The translations under genes and the position numbers were made by a program. Below, one piece after another: positions 1-9,453 of a stretch of 64,000 nucleotides of DNA (positions are counted from its first letter, which is position 1; each line of letters begins with the position of its first letter). The stretch lies in NCBI RefSeq assembly GCF_000385335.1, contig NZ_ARWA01000001.1, positions 822,001 through 886,000 on the forward strand. The letters are read 5' to 3'. This DNA comes from Methyloferula stellata AR4 (GTDB lineage: Bacteria > Pseudomonadota > Alphaproteobacteria > Rhizobiales > Beijerinckiaceae). Below the pieces are notes generated by a model, which was not told the origin of the DNA, ran no database searches, and saw nothing but the letters and a program-made list of their open reading frames with translations.

Positions 1-1
1 C

Positions 2-1252
2 CAGCTCGAATATCGCTTCAGCCCGTTGCGCGACGATCTCGATGCGAGCCTCAATCATCTCTCCAACGCGCTCGGGAGCGCGGCGCAGGACTATGTAGAA
101 TTCACCCAGCATGTGCAGTCGGTGGAATTGCTGTCCACGGTCGAGGTGATCGCCGCGGGCTATGTGACGATCTTTGTGTGCACGATTCTTTGGGCGGCCT
201 TCGGCATTGCCGGCCCGCTTCGAAGGCTGGCCGATACGACCCGGGCCATAGTCGACGGGCATCTCGACGTTCAAATTTCTGACCGCGGCTATGCCGAGGA
301 AATCTGCGTCATGAGCCAAGCGCTCACCGTGTTTCGCGACACTGCCTTGTTCACACGCAAGCTTGAAGAAGATCACGTGGCGGCGAGGGCGGAGGCCGAC
401 CGGGCTTTGATTTTGGAACGGCGCCGTGTCGCCGAAATTTTCCGCAAGGATGTGATGGAAGCGATCATGATCGTTTCCGGCGCCAGCAGTGAATTGCAAA
501 GAAGCGCGACTTTCATGCGTGACCGGGCGATCGAAACCGATCTCCAGGCGCAGACCGTGGTGAAGGTGTCAGCCGAAACGATCGAGACGGTCGGTTCGCT
601 TTCGCATTCCTCGACGCAATTGTCCGGAACCGTCGGCACCATGAACGAACAATTGCTGGACGCGACGCATATCGCGATCAAAGCCGTCACGGATGGCCGC
701 TCGACATCGCAAAGCGCGCATGAGCTCGTCGGCGCCGTCGACGCGATCAGCAAGATCGCCGACTTCATCTCCGACGTCGCCTATAAGATCAATCTTCTCG
801 CCTTGAACGCGACGATCGAAGCGGCGCGTTGCGGTGAACTCGGACGGGGATTTGCCGTTGTGGCGGCCGAGGTGAAGCATCTTGCCCACGCGACCTCGCA
901 TGCGGCGGCGGATATCGCGCGGCAGCTCGCGGCCGTGAAAGGCGCGACCGATCAGGTGGTCAATGCCATCGACGTCACGGTCGACGGGATCGGCCAGATC
1001 GGCGAAATGGCCAGCGTGCTCGAGTCCGCGCATGGCGAAAGAGAACAGGCGACACGCAATATTACGGGCTGCGTCCATTCGGTCGTCCTGAATGCCAAGC
1101 ATGTGTCCGACGTCATCTACGATGTCTGTCTGTCGACGGGAGAGACGCAGCGCGTCGCGGAAGCCATGCTGTCGGCGACGCAGGAATTATCTGAGCAGGC
1201 CGAACGCCTGCTCAGCCGGTCGCATGAATTTTGTGAAAAAATCGCTGCCTAG
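2..1252 (+). CDS. Methyl-accepting chemotaxis protein, 5'-truncated by the window
   Basis: The reading frame is open to the window edge, so the N-terminus (periplasmic sensor and first membrane helix) is missing. From the first internal start at 26, a hydrophobic helix spans about residues 40-60, followed by a HAMP linker (about 61-105) and the cytoplasmic signalling domain. The signalling tip reads [20 protein letters not shown] followed by [13 protein letters not shown], the signature that binds CheA/CheW. The protein is therefore a membrane chemoreceptor; its ligand cannot be told from what is visible. The canonical Ala after EAAR is Cys here. The TAG stop overlaps the start of a palindromic repeat (TAGAGC). 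Confidence 0.93.
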   Translation, partial: QLEYRFSPLRDDLDASLNHLSNALGSAAQDYVEFTQHVQSVELLSTVEVIAAGYVTIFVCTILWAAFGIAGPLRRLADTTRAIVDGHLDVQISDRGYAEEICVMSQALTVFRDTALFTRKLEEDHVAARAEADRALILERRRVAEIFRKDVMEAIMIVSGASSELQRSATFMRDRAIETDLQAQTVVKVSAETIETVGSLSHSSTQLSGTVGTMNEQLLDATHIAIKAVTDGRSTSQSAHELVGAVDAISKIADFISDVAYKINLLALNATIEAARCGELGRGFAVVAAEVKHLAHATSHAAADIARQLAAVKGATDQVVNAIDVTVDGIGQIGEMASVLESAHGEREQATRNITGCVHSVVLNAKHVSDVIYDVCLSTGETQRVAEAMLSATQELSEQAERLLSRSHEFCEKIAA

Positions 1253-1310
1253 AGCATGATCCCGAAAAGTTGCAGACTTTTTGGATAAGGATCATGCGCT
1301 TAAACAAATA
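1250..1310 (+). repeat. Palindromic repeat A, copy 1
   Basis: TAGAGCATGATCC ... GGATCATGCGCTTA brackets a core in which AAAAGT, TGCAGAC and TTTTTGG recur. A near-identical copy lies inverted at 32559-32620. The element begins exactly at the stop codon of the preceding chemoreceptor gene. Confidence 0.8.
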
Positions 1311-1739
1311 TTCGCAGCGCGATTGATCATGCCAGAGTGGAATATGGGTTTTAGATGCAAGAAAGCCCGGTTCCAAATCTATGGAACCGGGCTCTTGCCA
1401 CCCATTCGCCCGCGTCCGCGGAAATGAAACCGTTATCCCCCGACCGGTTTCTGCGTCGTCAGCCCCTATTCTGTAGCAGAGGGCCTTTCATCTGTCTGTG
1501 TTTTTACGGTCACAGTCACAGGAAGAAATGAAGGCCGGCGCATTTTGCTCTAAAATGACAGCGGGGTTGTCGCGCCCCGCTAAATCTGGTTTTCTGGCCT
1601 GAGCATGTTCCTCGGAAGGGCGATCGGCTTTCCGGAGCGGATATCTTTAACTTATTGATACGGGGTATGTTCTGCCGGTTGGCCTGTAGCCCTGGCGGGG
1701 CGGGTGCCTCTGTCGATCTTAAGCTTAAGCGGGGATTGA
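1311..1739. other. Gene-free interval with strong hairpins
   Basis: No convincing coding frame on either strand. Three inverted repeats stand out. One is AGCCCGGTTCC / GGAACCGGGCT at 1364-1393, which on the minus strand is followed by TTTCTTG and so resembles a terminator for a minus-strand transcript. The second is GAAACCG / CGGTTTC near 1424-1451. The third is AGCGGGG / CCCCGCT near 1559-1580. A small structured RNA is possible but cannot be identified by eye. Confidence 0.35.
1364..1393 (-). terminator. Hairpin, possible rho-independent terminator
   Basis: An 11-bp perfect stem (AGCCCGGTTCC / GGAACCGGGCT) with an 8-nt loop. On the minus strand it runs into TTTCTTG, a weak T tract. There is no recognised minus-strand gene upstream of it. 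Confidence 0.35.
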
Positions 1740-2141
1740 ATGTTAAGGGATGATACCGGCGGGAGCGGACGCCGGCCCTCGCGTAATGTGCTCGGCGAAC
1801 CGCTGGAAAGCTGCTCCTTCGATCCCTTGACCGGATATTACCGCAACGGTTGTTGCGATACGTCGTTGGAGGACACCGGCAGCCACACGGTCTGCGTCGT
1901 GACGACGGAGGAATTTCTCGCCTTCTCGAAAAAGGCAGGCAATGATCTTTCGACGCCGCTGCCGCAATATGGGTTTCCCGGCCTGAAGCCTGGCGACCGC
2001 TGGTGCCTCGTCGCGGCGCGCTGGCAGCAAGCCTTCATGGCGGGCAAGATGCCGCGCGTCGTCCTGCGCGCCACGCATGAAGGTGCGCTCGAATATTGTG
2101 CGCTTGAAGACTTGAAACGTTACGCCATCGATCTTTCTTGA
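1740..2141 (+). CDS. DUF2237 family protein
   Basis: A 133-residue protein matching the DUF2237 family almost end to end: NVLGEPLESCSFDPLTGYYR near the start, CVVTTEEFLAFSKKAGNDLS in the middle, and GFPGLKPGDRWCL followed by RATHEGALEYC towards the end. The family is cytoplasmic, about 120-135 residues and functionally uncharacterised; the several conserved Cys (SCSFD, GCC, CV, WCL, YCALED) may bind metal, which is inference. It starts at ATG 1740 after a long leader. It stands alone, about 160 bp ahead of carB on the same strand. Confidence 0.88.
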   Translation: MLRDDTGGSGRRPSRNVLGEPLESCSFDPLTGYYRNGCCDTSLEDTGSHTVCVVTTEEFLAFSKKAGNDLSTPLPQYGFPGLKPGDRWCLVAARWQQAFMAGKMPRVVLRATHEGALEYCALEDLKRYAIDLS

Positions 2142-2298
2142 ACGGTATTGCTGGAACAGCGCGCTTATGCCGATATTTCGGGACGCACTCCTCAGCACAA
2201 GAGCATCTTAAACTTGGCCCTTACCTGAGGTGGCCGTAAGGCGGCCCTCTCGGAAGGCGGCCCATGCGCAAAGCCACTGCGAAGATTATACGGAGACC

Positions 2299-5200
2299 AT
2301 GCCGAAACGCACCGATATCGCGACCATCATGATCATCGGCGCCGGTCCGATCATCATCGGACAGGCCTGCGAATTTGACTATTCGGGAACGCAGGCCTGC
2401 AAGGCCTTGCGCGCGGAAGGCTATCGCATCGTCCTCGTCAATTCCAATCCGGCGACGATCATGACCGACCCGGATATGGCGGACCGCACCTATGTCGAGC
2501 CGATCACGCCGGACGTTGTCGCCAAGATCATCGCCAAGGAACGCTATGCCGTGCCGGGCGGCTTCGCGCTGCTGCCGACCATGGGCGGACAGACTGCGTT
2601 GAATTGCGCGCTTTCGCTGAAAAAAATGGGCGTGCTCGACGATTTCGGCGTCGAGATGATCGGTGCGACGGCGGACGCAATCGACATGGCCGAAGACCGC
2701 GAGCGGTTTCGCGAGGCCATGACGCGCATCGGCCTTTCGACGCCGCGTTCGCACCAGATCAAGACGCTCACGCAAGCGCTCGACATCCTGGACGATATCG
2801 GCCTGCCGGCGATCATCCGCCCATCCTTCACCATGGGCGGAACCGGGGGCGGCATCGCCTATACCAAGACCGAATTCATCGAGATCATCGAGCGCGGCAT
2901 AGACGCCTCGCCGACGAGCGAGGTTCTGGTCGAGGAAAGCGTGCTCGGCTGGAAAGAATATGAAATGGAGGTTGTCCGCGACAAGGCGGATAATTGCATC
3001 ATCATCTGCTCGATCGAAAATATCGATCCGATGGGCGTGCATACGGGCGATTCGATCACGGTCGCGCCCGCGCTGACGCTCACCGACAAGGAATATCAGG
3101 TGATGCGCGATGCCTCGCTCGCGGTATTGCGCGAGATCGGCGTCGAGACCGGCGGCTCCAATGTGCAATTCGCGGTCAATCCCGAGAACGGCCGGATGAT
3201 CGTGATCGAGATGAATCCGCGTGTGTCGCGATCCTCGGCTCTCGCTTCCAAGGCGACGGGATTTCCGATCGCCAAGGTCGCGGCGAAACTCGCCGTCGGC
3301 TACACGCTGGACGAGATCGCAAACGACATCACGGGCGGCGCGACGCCGGCTTCCTTCGAACCTTCGATCGATTACGTCGTCACGAAAATCCCGCGTTTCG
3401 CCTTCGAAAAATTTCCCGGCGCCGAGCCTATTCTGACGACGGCGATGAAATCCGTCGGCGAGGTCATGGCGATCGGCCGGACTTTCGCTGAAAGTCTGCA
3501 AAAGGCGCTGCGTTCGCTCGAAATCGGCCTCAACGGCCTCGACGAGATCGAGATCGAAAATGTCGGCGCAGGCGACGACAAGAATGCCGTGCGCGCCGCG
3601 CTCGGCCGCCCGACGCCCGACCGCCTCCTCACCGTCGCGCAGGCGCTGCGCTATAAGCTGAGCCAGGACGAAATCTACGAAGCCTGCAAGATCGATCGCT
3701 GGTACATCGAGCGCCTGCAGGAGATCGTCGATCTCGAAGACAAGGTGCGGAAATATGGCCTGCCGAAAGACGCAGCCAATCTGCGTCTGTTGAAGGCTGC
3801 GGGGTTCTCCGACGCGCGGCTTGCGGGCTTGGCGCATCTGAACGAGGCCGATGTCGCGGCCGAGCGCAAAAGGCTCGACGTGCATCCGGTTTTCAAGCGC
3901 ATCGACACATGCGCGGCGGAATTCGCTTCGCCCACCGCCTATATGTATTCGACCTATGAGACGCCCTTCGCCGGCCATGCGGCCAACGAGGCATATCCCT
4001 CCGCGCGGGAAAAAATCGTCGTGCTGGGCGGCGGCCCCAATCGTATCGGCCAGGGCATAGAGTTCGATTATTGCTGCTGTCATGCCTCTTACGCTTTGCG
4101 CGAGCAAGGCTATGAGACGATCATGATCAATTGCAATCCGGAAACGGTTTCGACCGATTACGATACGTCGGACCGGCTCTATTTCGAGCCATTGACCTCG
4201 GAAGACGTGCTCGAAATCCTCGCCAAGGAACAAGAAAGCGGCACGCTCAAGGGCGCGATCGTGCAATTCGGCGGACAGACGCCCTTGAAGCTCGCGCATC
4301 GTCTCGAACAGGCAGGCATCGCCATTCTCGGCACCAGCGTCGACTCGATCGATCTTGCCGAGGACCGCGACCGTTTCAAACGGCTTCTCGACAAGCTCGG
4401 GTTGAAACAGCCGAAGAACGGCATCGCCTATTCCGTCGAGCAATCGCGGCTGATCGCAGCCGAACTCGATCTGCCGCTTGTCGTGCGGCCTTCCTATGTG
4501 CTCGGCGGCCGCGCGATGGCGATCATCCGCGATCAGGCGGCGCTCGATGATTATCTGCTCGGCACCTTGCCGGGCCTCGTGCCCTCCGACGTCAAGGCGC
4601 GCTATCCAAACGACAAGACCGGGCAGATCAATACGGTGCTCGGTAATAATCCTTTGCTCTTCGACCGCTATTTATCGGATGCGGTCGAGGTCGATGTCGA
4701 TGCCCTGTGCGATGGCGAGGACGTCTTCGTCTGCGGCATCATGGAACATATCGAAGAAGCCGGCATTCATTCGGGCGACAGCGCGTGCTCTCTGCCGCCG
4801 CGCTCGCTGTCCGCCGACATGCTCATGCGGCTTGAGGAGCAGACCCGGAAGCTCGCTCTGGCCTTGAATGTGGGCGGCCTCATGAACGTGCAATATGCGC
4901 TGAAAGAGGGTGAGATCTATGTGCTCGAGGTCAACCCCAGAGCCTCGCGCACCGTGCCCTTCGTCGCCAAAGTGATCGGCATGCCCATCGCCAAAATCGC
5001 GGCGCGGCTGATGGCCGGCGAGAAGCTCGCGTCTTTTGGCCTGAAGCCGATGAAGGGCGATCATGTCGGCGTCAAGGAAGCCGTGTTTCCCTTCGCGCGG
5101 TTCCCGGGCGTCGATACGGTTCTCGGCCCGGAAATGCGCTCGACCGGCGAGGTCATCGGGCTCGACCGCTCCTTTGCGATCGCATTTGCCAAGAGCCAGC

Positions 5201-5622
5201 TTGGCGGCGGCACCAAGGTCCCGAAGACCGGGACCGTCTTCGTCTCGGTACGGGATGTGGATAAGCCGCGCATGCTCGAGACGATCAGGCTTCTCGTCGA
5301 GCTCGGATTCAAGATCAAGGCGACAGGCGGCACGTCGCGTTTCCTCGAAAGCGAGGGCGTTCCTGCCCAAAAAATCAACAAAGTTTCCGAAGGGCGGCCG
5401 CATGTCGTGGATGCGATCACAAACGGCGGGATCCAGCTCGTGTTCAACACGACGGAGGGGGCGCAGGCGCTGGCCGATTCGCGCTCGCTGCGCCGCGCTG
5501 CCCTCTTGCATAAGGTGCCTTACTACACCACTCTGGCAGGAGCGATTGCCGCCTCGCAGGGGATAAGGGCCTATGTGGCGGGTGATCTCGAAGTGCGCGC
5601 CCTTCAGGACTATTTCACCTGA
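2299..5622 (+). CDS. carB: Carbamoyl-phosphate synthase large subunit
   Basis: About 1107 residues, full length for CarB. The enzyme makes carbamoyl phosphate from bicarbonate, ammonia (channelled from CarA) and two ATP, feeding arginine and pyrimidine synthesis. Visible order: first ATP-grasp half ([18 protein letters not shown]), oligomerisation region, second ATP-grasp half ([15 protein letters not shown]), and the C-terminal MGS-like allosteric domain ([26 protein letters not shown]). I chose ATG 2299 ([18 protein letters not shown]) with GGAG at 2292; an in-frame start at 2230 would add 23 residues unlike the family. carA is not adjacent. greA follows by about 175 bp. Confidence 0.98.
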   Translation: MPKRTDIATIMIIGAGPIIIGQACEFDYSGTQACKALRAEGYRIVLVNSNPATIMTDPDMADRTYVEPITPDVVAKIIAKERYAVPGGFALLPTMGGQTALNCALSLKKMGVLDDFGVEMIGATADAIDMAEDRERFREAMTRIGLSTPRSHQIKTLTQALDILDDIGLPAIIRPSFTMGGTGGGIAYTKTEFIEIIERGIDASPTSEVLVEESVLGWKEYEMEVVRDKADNCIIICSIENIDPMGVHTGDSITVAPALTLTDKEYQVMRDASLAVLREIGVETGGSNVQFAVNPENGRMIVIEMNPRVSRSSALASKATGFPIAKVAAKLAVGYTLDEIANDITGGATPASFEPSIDYVVTKIPRFAFEKFPGAEPILTTAMKSVGEVMAIGRTFAESLQKALRSLEIGLNGLDEIEIENVGAGDDKNAVRAALGRPTPDRLLTVAQALRYKLSQDEIYEACKIDRWYIERLQEIVDLEDKVRKYGLPKDAANLRLLKAAGFSDARLAGLAHLNEADVAAERKRLDVHPVFKRIDTCAAEFASPTAYMYSTYETPFAGHAANEAYPSAREKIVVLGGGPNRIGQGIEFDYCCCHASYALREQGYETIMINCNPETVSTDYDTSDRLYFEPLTSEDVLEILAKEQESGTLKGAIVQFGGQTPLKLAHRLEQAGIAILGTSVDSIDLAEDRDRFKRLLDKLGLKQPKNGIAYSVEQSRLIAAELDLPLVVRPSYVLGGRAMAIIRDQAALDDYLLGTLPGLVPSDVKARYPNDKTGQINTVLGNNPLLFDRYLSDAVEVDVDALCDGEDVFVCGIMEHIEEAGIHSGDSACSLPPRSLSADMLMRLEEQTRKLALALNVGGLMNVQYALKEGEIYVLEVNPRASRTVPFVAKVIGMPIAKIAARLMAGEKLASFGLKPMKGDHVGVKEAVFPFARFPGVDTVLGPEMRSTGEVIGLDRSFAIAFAKSQLGGGTKVPKTGTVFVSVRDVDKPRMLETIRLLVELGFKIKATGGTSRFLESEGVPAQKINKVSEGRPHVVDAITNGGIQLVFNTTEGAQALADSRSLRRAALLHKVPYYTTLAGAIAASQGIRAYVAGDLEVRALQDYFT

Positions 5623-5798
5623 ATTTTCTTGCGAAAATCGCGCAGCGGCGGCAGGTTTGGAGTTCACTCCAACGGGTCGCAGCAAGACTCGGCTCGCGGC
5701 ATTTGACCGATCAGGATGCCGGGGTATCCGAATAGGACGGAGCGCGGAAGCTGAAACGGGGCTAAAAGCCCATCAATAGAGCGGTGAAAGAGATTTCG

Positions 5799-6275
5799 AT
5801 GGTGGACAAGATTCCGATGACGCCGGGTGGCCATAGCGCCCTCGAAGAGGAATTGAAGCAGCGCCAGCAGGTCGAGCGGCCCCGGATCATCCAGGCCATC
5901 GCCGAAGCGCGCTCTCACGGCGACCTATCCGAAAACGCCGAATATCATTCCGCCAAGGAGGCGCAATCCTTGAACGAGGGCCGCATCGCCGAGCTCGAGG
6001 ACAAGCTGTCGCGCTCCGAAGTCATCGACGTGACGAAACTTTCCGGCACGACCGTTATGTTCGGCGCGACCGTGACCTTGATCGACGAGGATACCGAGGA
6101 AAAGAAGATCTATCAAATCGTCGGCGAGAGCGAGGCCGATGTGAAAAAGGGACGTGTATCCATCACCTCGCCGACGGCCCGCGCGCTGATCGGCAAGAAG
6201 GTCGGCGACACTGTTGAAGTGAATACGCCCGGCGGCGGCAAGAGCTATGAGATTTTGAACGTCGCGTTTCAGTAA
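5799..6275 (+). CDS. greA: Transcription elongation factor GreA
   Basis: 158 residues. It has an N-terminal coiled coil ([20 protein letters not shown]) whose tip carries the acidic pair in [13 protein letters not shown], and a C-terminal FKBP-like domain ([10 protein letters not shown] to the end). GreA enters the RNA polymerase secondary channel and stimulates cleavage of backtracked transcripts. I chose ATG 5799 ([11 protein letters not shown]) with AAAGAG just upstream, over an in-frame GTG at 5784. The carB-greA neighbourhood is common in Rhizobiales. Confidence 0.97.
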   Translation: MVDKIPMTPGGHSALEEELKQRQQVERPRIIQAIAEARSHGDLSENAEYHSAKEAQSLNEGRIAELEDKLSRSEVIDVTKLSGTTVMFGATVTLIDEDTEEKKIYQIVGESEADVKKGRVSITSPTARALIGKKVGDTVEVNTPGGGKSYEILNVAFQ

Positions 6276-6317
6276 ATCGGCTGAAACCTATTCCCAATAG
6301 GACCAATCTTTCGGAGC

Positions 6318-6423
6318 GTCATGCGCGGACTTGATCCGCGCATCCAGGCGGCCGGGGTTAAACGCTGAGCTGCCGACTTTAGAAAGCATTCTTGGATGCG
6401 CGGATCAAGTCCGAGCATGACGG
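6318..6423 (+). repeat. Palindromic repeat C, copy 1
   Basis: GTCATGCGCGGACTTGATCC ... GGATCAAGTCCGAGCATGAC form a long inverted repeat with GCGCATCCAG near the inner edge. Related copies lie at 17863, 21751 and 28791. It sits between greA and the convergent higA-like gene. Confidence 0.85.
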
Positions 6424-6442
6424 CACGACAGATGATTCGTCC

Positions 6443-6742
6443 TCACGGAAAAAACGCGACGATGCCGGGGTGTTTCTCGATCCCCGAATAATCGTTCTCG
6501 GCTTGCGCCTTGGCGAGATCGAAAGCCTGTTGAAGGTTGAGCCAATAATTCGGCTCCTTCGAAAAATAAAGTCCCAGCCTTATAGAAAGGTCGGCATCGA
6601 CCGGCGCCTGGCCGCGCAAGATCGTGCTGATCAGATCGCCCGATACTTTAAGCGCGGCGGCGAGCTGGCTGCCGTTCATGCCGAGATCGGAGAGATATTG
6701 ATCTTGCAGGATGCGGCCGGGATGTTTCGGAGCCTTCGCCAT
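6443..6742 (-). CDS. HigA-family antitoxin (XRE helix-turn-helix), orphan
   Basis: 99 residues, the usual HigA length. The N-terminus has the family pattern HPGRILQDQYLSDLGM, followed by the DNA-binding helix-turn-helix (GSQLAAALKVSGDLISTILR) and the SIRLGLYFSKEPNYWLNLQQ segment typical of HigA/VapI antitoxins. HigA normally sits directly downstream of the ribonuclease HigB and represses their shared promoter. Here no higB frame exists on either side. The space where higB is expected (upstream on this strand) is filled by a type B palindromic repeat, so this is an orphan antitoxin or a free-standing regulator. Confidence 0.9.
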   Translation of the reverse strand: MAKAPKHPGRILQDQYLSDLGMNGSQLAAALKVSGDLISTILRGQAPVDADLSIRLGLYFSKEPNYWLNLQQAFDLAKAQAENDYSGIEKHPGIVAFFP

Positions 6743-6783
6743 CTTCGCTCTCGCGCTTTTAGGTTCTTCGATCGATGTGAGCG

Positions 6784-6912
6784 ACCCTTCTCCCAGTGGG
6801 AGAAGGTGGCCCGACGAAGTCGGGCCGGATGAGGGGTTACGGTCTTTGGCGGGAGGTCGTAACCCCTCACCCGGTCAGCTCCGCTGACCACCCTCTCCCG
6901 CTGGGAGAGGGT
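6784..6912 (+). repeat. Palindromic repeat B, copy 1
   Basis: Composite element: CCTTCTCCC / GGGAGAAGG, then the hairpin GCCCGACGAAGTCGGGC, then GATGAGGGGTTACG. This is mirrored by CGTAACCCCTCACCCGG, a second hairpin, and CCCTCTCCC / GGGAGAGGG. Similar elements are at 42917, 45651 and 47835. Confidence 0.88.
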
Positions 6913-6970
6913 TCGCACGCCAATGTGACGTGCCATCATTTATAACGCAACAGGTTCCGTTAGATAAGCC

Positions 6971-7717
6971 TCAGGCCGATCCGCCGTCGAGCGCCAGCGC
7001 GTCGTCTTCCTTCAACAGCGTGCCGGTGCATTTCAGCTTTTGGGCGAGCCCGATCATGGCCAGGATGCGCTTTGCCGCGTCTTCAAGCGAGAGACCATCC
7101 GGCCTGATGTTCGAGATGCAATTACGGTTTGAATCTTTGCTGACGCCCGCCCTCGGTGCATAAGTGATATAGGCGCCGAGACTGTCGCTGGCGGACAAGC
7201 CCGGCCGCTCGCCGATCAGCACCACGACGAGCAATGTTCCAAGCGCTTCGGTGATCTCGTCGCCGAGTGCGACGCGGCCCTGCTGCGCGATGACGGGTGG
7301 TGCGAAGCGCCACGCCGGCGATGCGGCAATCAATTTTGCGAGCGCTGCGCCCTGCGTTTGCAAGGCCTGCGCCGAGAGCCCATCGGCCAGCACCAAAGCG
7401 GCGTCGTAAGGCCCCGGATGAAGACGAGCGCGACTGTCTGGCGCGAGACGCCGCCCGAAATCCGGGCGCTGCAAATATTGCGCGCGGTTTTCCGCTTGGC
7501 TTTTCACGACGATCGGTGAAGGGTCACCAAGTTCCATTATGAGGCGCTCGATATTGAGGCTCGCATGCACGGCATCGCGGGCGCGCGCATGAGCGAGTGC
7601 GAATTCGAGCACACGTTGCGTCGGCAGCGAATCGCCGGTTCGGCCGAGCGCGATGCGCGCCGTTGTCGCGCGCCGCAAATGCGCCCAAGCGTCACCGAAA
7701 GGGTCTTCATTGCTCAT
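6971..7717 (-). CDS. eutC: Ethanolamine ammonia-lyase small subunit
   Basis: 248 residues, normal for EutC. With EutB it forms the adenosylcobalamin-dependent enzyme that splits ethanolamine into acetaldehyde and ammonia. Recognisable segments are LRRATTARIALGRTGDSLPT at the N-terminus, VLADGLSAQALQTQG, LIGERPGLSASDSLGAYITY, and NCISNIRPDGLSLEDAAKRI near the C-terminus. The start is the ATG at 7717 (MSNEDPFGDAW), overlapping the eutB stop by four bases (ATGA), which indicates translational coupling. No eut microcompartment or reactivase gene is nearby; eutBC-only loci are usual in Rhizobiales. Confidence 0.96.
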   Translation of the reverse strand: MSNEDPFGDAWAHLRRATTARIALGRTGDSLPTQRVLEFALAHARARDAVHASLNIERLIMELGDPSPIVVKSQAENRAQYLQRPDFGRRLAPDSRARLHPGPYDAALVLADGLSAQALQTQGAALAKLIAASPAWRFAPPVIAQQGRVALGDEITEALGTLLVVVLIGERPGLSASDSLGAYITYAPRAGVSKDSNRNCISNIRPDGLSLEDAAKRILAMIGLAQKLKCTGTLLKEDDALALDGGSA

Positions 7718-9093
7718 GACGATCCCAATAGTTTCGCTGCGCCGCCTTCGAGCCGCGGCCGCACGCGGCCTTTGTCGTCCATGATCCCCATGCGCATGAG
7801 CCAGGCTTCGAATTCCGGCGCAGGCCGCAGACCGAGCACACGGCGCGCATAAAGCGCGTCGTGATAGGAGGTCGATTGATAGCCGAGCATGATGTCGTCG
7901 GCACCGGGCACGCCCATGATGTAAGTACAGCCGGCGACGCCGAGCAGGGTCAGAAGCGTGTCCATGTCGTCTTGATCGGCTTCGGCGTGATTGGTGTAGC
8001 AAACATCGACGCCCATCGGCAGGCCCATGAGCTTGCCGCAGAAATGATCTTCCAATCCGGCGCGAATGATTTCCTTGCCGTCGTAGAGATATTCCGGGCC
8101 GATGAAGCCGACGACCGTATTGACGAGAAGCGGGCGATGGTGGCGCGCGACCGCATAGGCGCGCGCCTCCATCGTCTGCTGATCGACGCCATGATGCGCC
8201 TCGGCGGACAGCGCCGCGCCCTGGCCGGTCTCGAAATACATGAGATTGGCGCCGGGATTCGCGCGGCCGGTTGCACGGACGGCTTCATGCGCTTCATCGA
8301 GCATGGCGAGGCTCACACCAAATGCATCATTGGCGGCTTGCGAGCCAGCGATTGATTGAAAGACGAGGTCGACCGGGCCGTTCTTTTCCATCACCTGCAA
8401 TGTGGTCGTGACATGTGCGAGCACGCAGGATTGGATCGGAATATCGAAGCGCTGACGCAATTCATCGACACGCTCCAACAATAGGAGCGCCCGCGCGGCA
8501 CTGTCGGTCGCGGGGTTGATGCCGATACAGGCATCGCCGCAGCCATACATCAGCCCGTCGAGGATGGCAGCGCCGATGCCCGCAACGTCGTCGCTCGGAT
8601 GGTTTGGCTGCAAGCGCACCGACAAGCGGCCGGGCAAGCCGATTGTCGTGCGGAACCTCGTGACGTTCGAGATTTTCCGCGCGGCGAGGATCAGATCCTG
8701 ATTGCGCATGAGCTTGGAGACGGCCGCTGCCATCTCGGGCGTGATGCCGGACGCGAGCCCTTTGAGCGCCTCAGTTGTGGCTTCATCGGACAGCAGCCAA
8801 TCGCGGAATGCGCCGACAGTGAGCGTGCCTATCGTCGCGAAGGCCGACGCGTCATGGCTGTCGACGATAAGCCGCGTGACATCATCCTCCTCGTAAGGGA
8901 TCAGAGCTTCGGACAGAAAATCTTTCAGCGGTACATCGGCGAGCGCCATGCGCGCGGCCACGCGCTCTTCGTCGCTCGATGCCGCGAGACCCGCCAAGCG
9001 ATCGCCAGCGCGGGCCGGCGAGGCGTACGCCAAAAGCGTCCGCAGATCGTCGAAGACGTAACGGGTGCCGGCGATGGTGGTGGCGTAGGACAT
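7714..9093 (-). CDS. eutB: Ethanolamine ammonia-lyase large subunit
   Basis: 459 residues forming the catalytic TIM-barrel subunit. Family segments: FDDLRTLLAYASPARAGDRL near the start, NHPSDDVAGIGAAILDGLMY, CGDACIGINPATDS, MYFETGQGAALSAEAHHGVD (substrate and cobalamin site) and VDVCYTNHAEADQDDMDTLL. I chose ATG 9093 (MSYATTIAGTRYVF) because homologues begin there; an in-frame TTG at 9123 would add ten residues. It is first gene of a two-gene eutBC operon. The 105 bp upstream separate it from a divergent toxin-antitoxin operon. Confidence 0.96.
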   Translation of the reverse strand: MSYATTIAGTRYVFDDLRTLLAYASPARAGDRLAGLAASSDEERVAARMALADVPLKDFLSEALIPYEEDDVTRLIVDSHDASAFATIGTLTVGAFRDWLLSDEATTEALKGLASGITPEMAAAVSKLMRNQDLILAARKISNVTRFRTTIGLPGRLSVRLQPNHPSDDVAGIGAAILDGLMYGCGDACIGINPATDSAARALLLLERVDELRQRFDIPIQSCVLAHVTTTLQVMEKNGPVDLVFQSIAGSQAANDAFGVSLAMLDEAHEAVRATGRANPGANLMYFETGQGAALSAEAHHGVDQQTMEARAYAVARHHRPLLVNTVVGFIGPEYLYDGKEIIRAGLEDHFCGKLMGLPMGVDVCYTNHAEADQDDMDTLLTLLGVAGCTYIMGVPGADDIMLGYQSTSYHDALYARRVLGLRPAPEFEAWLMRMGIMDDKGRVRPRLEGGAAKLLGSS

Positions 9094-9149
9094 GGCGTTG
9101 GGCTGAGTTCCTTGAGAGATCAAGTATATGATAGGGAACGATCTAGCTC

Positions 9150-9197
9150 GGCGATATTATCGCTTGACGAATACTTCATTACAGCGATATTATCGCT
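9150..9197 (+). promoter_or_regulatory. Toxin-antitoxin promoter with two palindromic operators
   Basis: A 15-bp palindrome, AGCGATATTATCGCT, lies at 9183-9197. A near-perfect copy (first base G) lies at 9150-9164. Their centres are 33 bp apart, about three helical turns. TTGACG (9164-9169) and TATTAT (9188-9193), 18 bp apart, make a good sigma-70 promoter; the -10 is inside the second palindrome. This fits autoregulation by the downstream XRE antitoxin. Transcription would start near 9200, essentially at the toxin GTG codon. Confidence 0.75.
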
Positions 9198-9198
9198 C

Positions 9199-9450
9199 GT
9201 GAAAACAATCATCCTCACGCTCAGCGCCGCAAAGGATCTCGAGGTTCTTCCCCGAGATTCTCGCGAGCAGGTGGAAACTGCACTTCACCGCTATGCCATG
9301 ACGGGTCAAGGCGACGTGAAAGCTCTGCAAGGCCGCGACGGCTATCGTCTCCGCGTCGGCAGTTACCGGGTTATTTTCGATGAGGATGCGACTACGATTT
9401 TGGCGATCTACATCGGCCGCCGGGCTACGACGACTTACAAAAGGAGCTGA
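9199..9450 (+). CDS. RelE/ParE-type toxin
   Basis: 83 residues, small and basic, with the RelE/ParE-like fold pattern: KDLEVLPRDSREQVETALHR in the helical part and GRDGYRLRVGSYRVIFDED in the central strands (the RVGSYRVIF block is typical), ending IYIGRRATTTYKRS. Family members either cleave mRNA on the ribosome (RelE) or poison gyrase (ParE); sequence alone does not decide. It starts at GTG 9199 with no usable ribosome-binding site, two bases beyond an operator palindrome. The antitoxin follows after 3 bp. The toxin-first order is like HigBA. Confidence 0.88.
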   Translation: MKTIILTLSAAKDLEVLPRDSREQVETALHRYAMTGQGDVKALQGRDGYRLRVGSYRVIFDEDATTILAIYIGRRATTTYKRS

Positions 9451-9453
9451 GCG

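Noticed and set aside
1740-2141. Whether the DUF2237 gene and carB form an operon
   Set aside because: The 157-bp gap and the absence of a functional link do not support it; they are treated as separate genes.
2221-4443. Long minus-strand open frame of 740 codons opposite carB
   Set aside because: It lies exactly antisense to carB, which matches its family throughout. The antisense protein is Arg/His/Asp-rich, as expected for a shadow frame in high-GC DNA.
7714-9123. Starting eutB at TTG 9123
   Set aside because: The extra ten residues do not resemble EutB N-termini. ATG 9093 followed by MSYATTIAGTRYVF fits better.
8599-9450. Extending the RelE/ParE toxin upstream to 8599
   Set aside because: The upstream part is antisense to eutB, crosses the promoter and both operators, and lacks family similarity. 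Only the part from 9199 matches the toxin.
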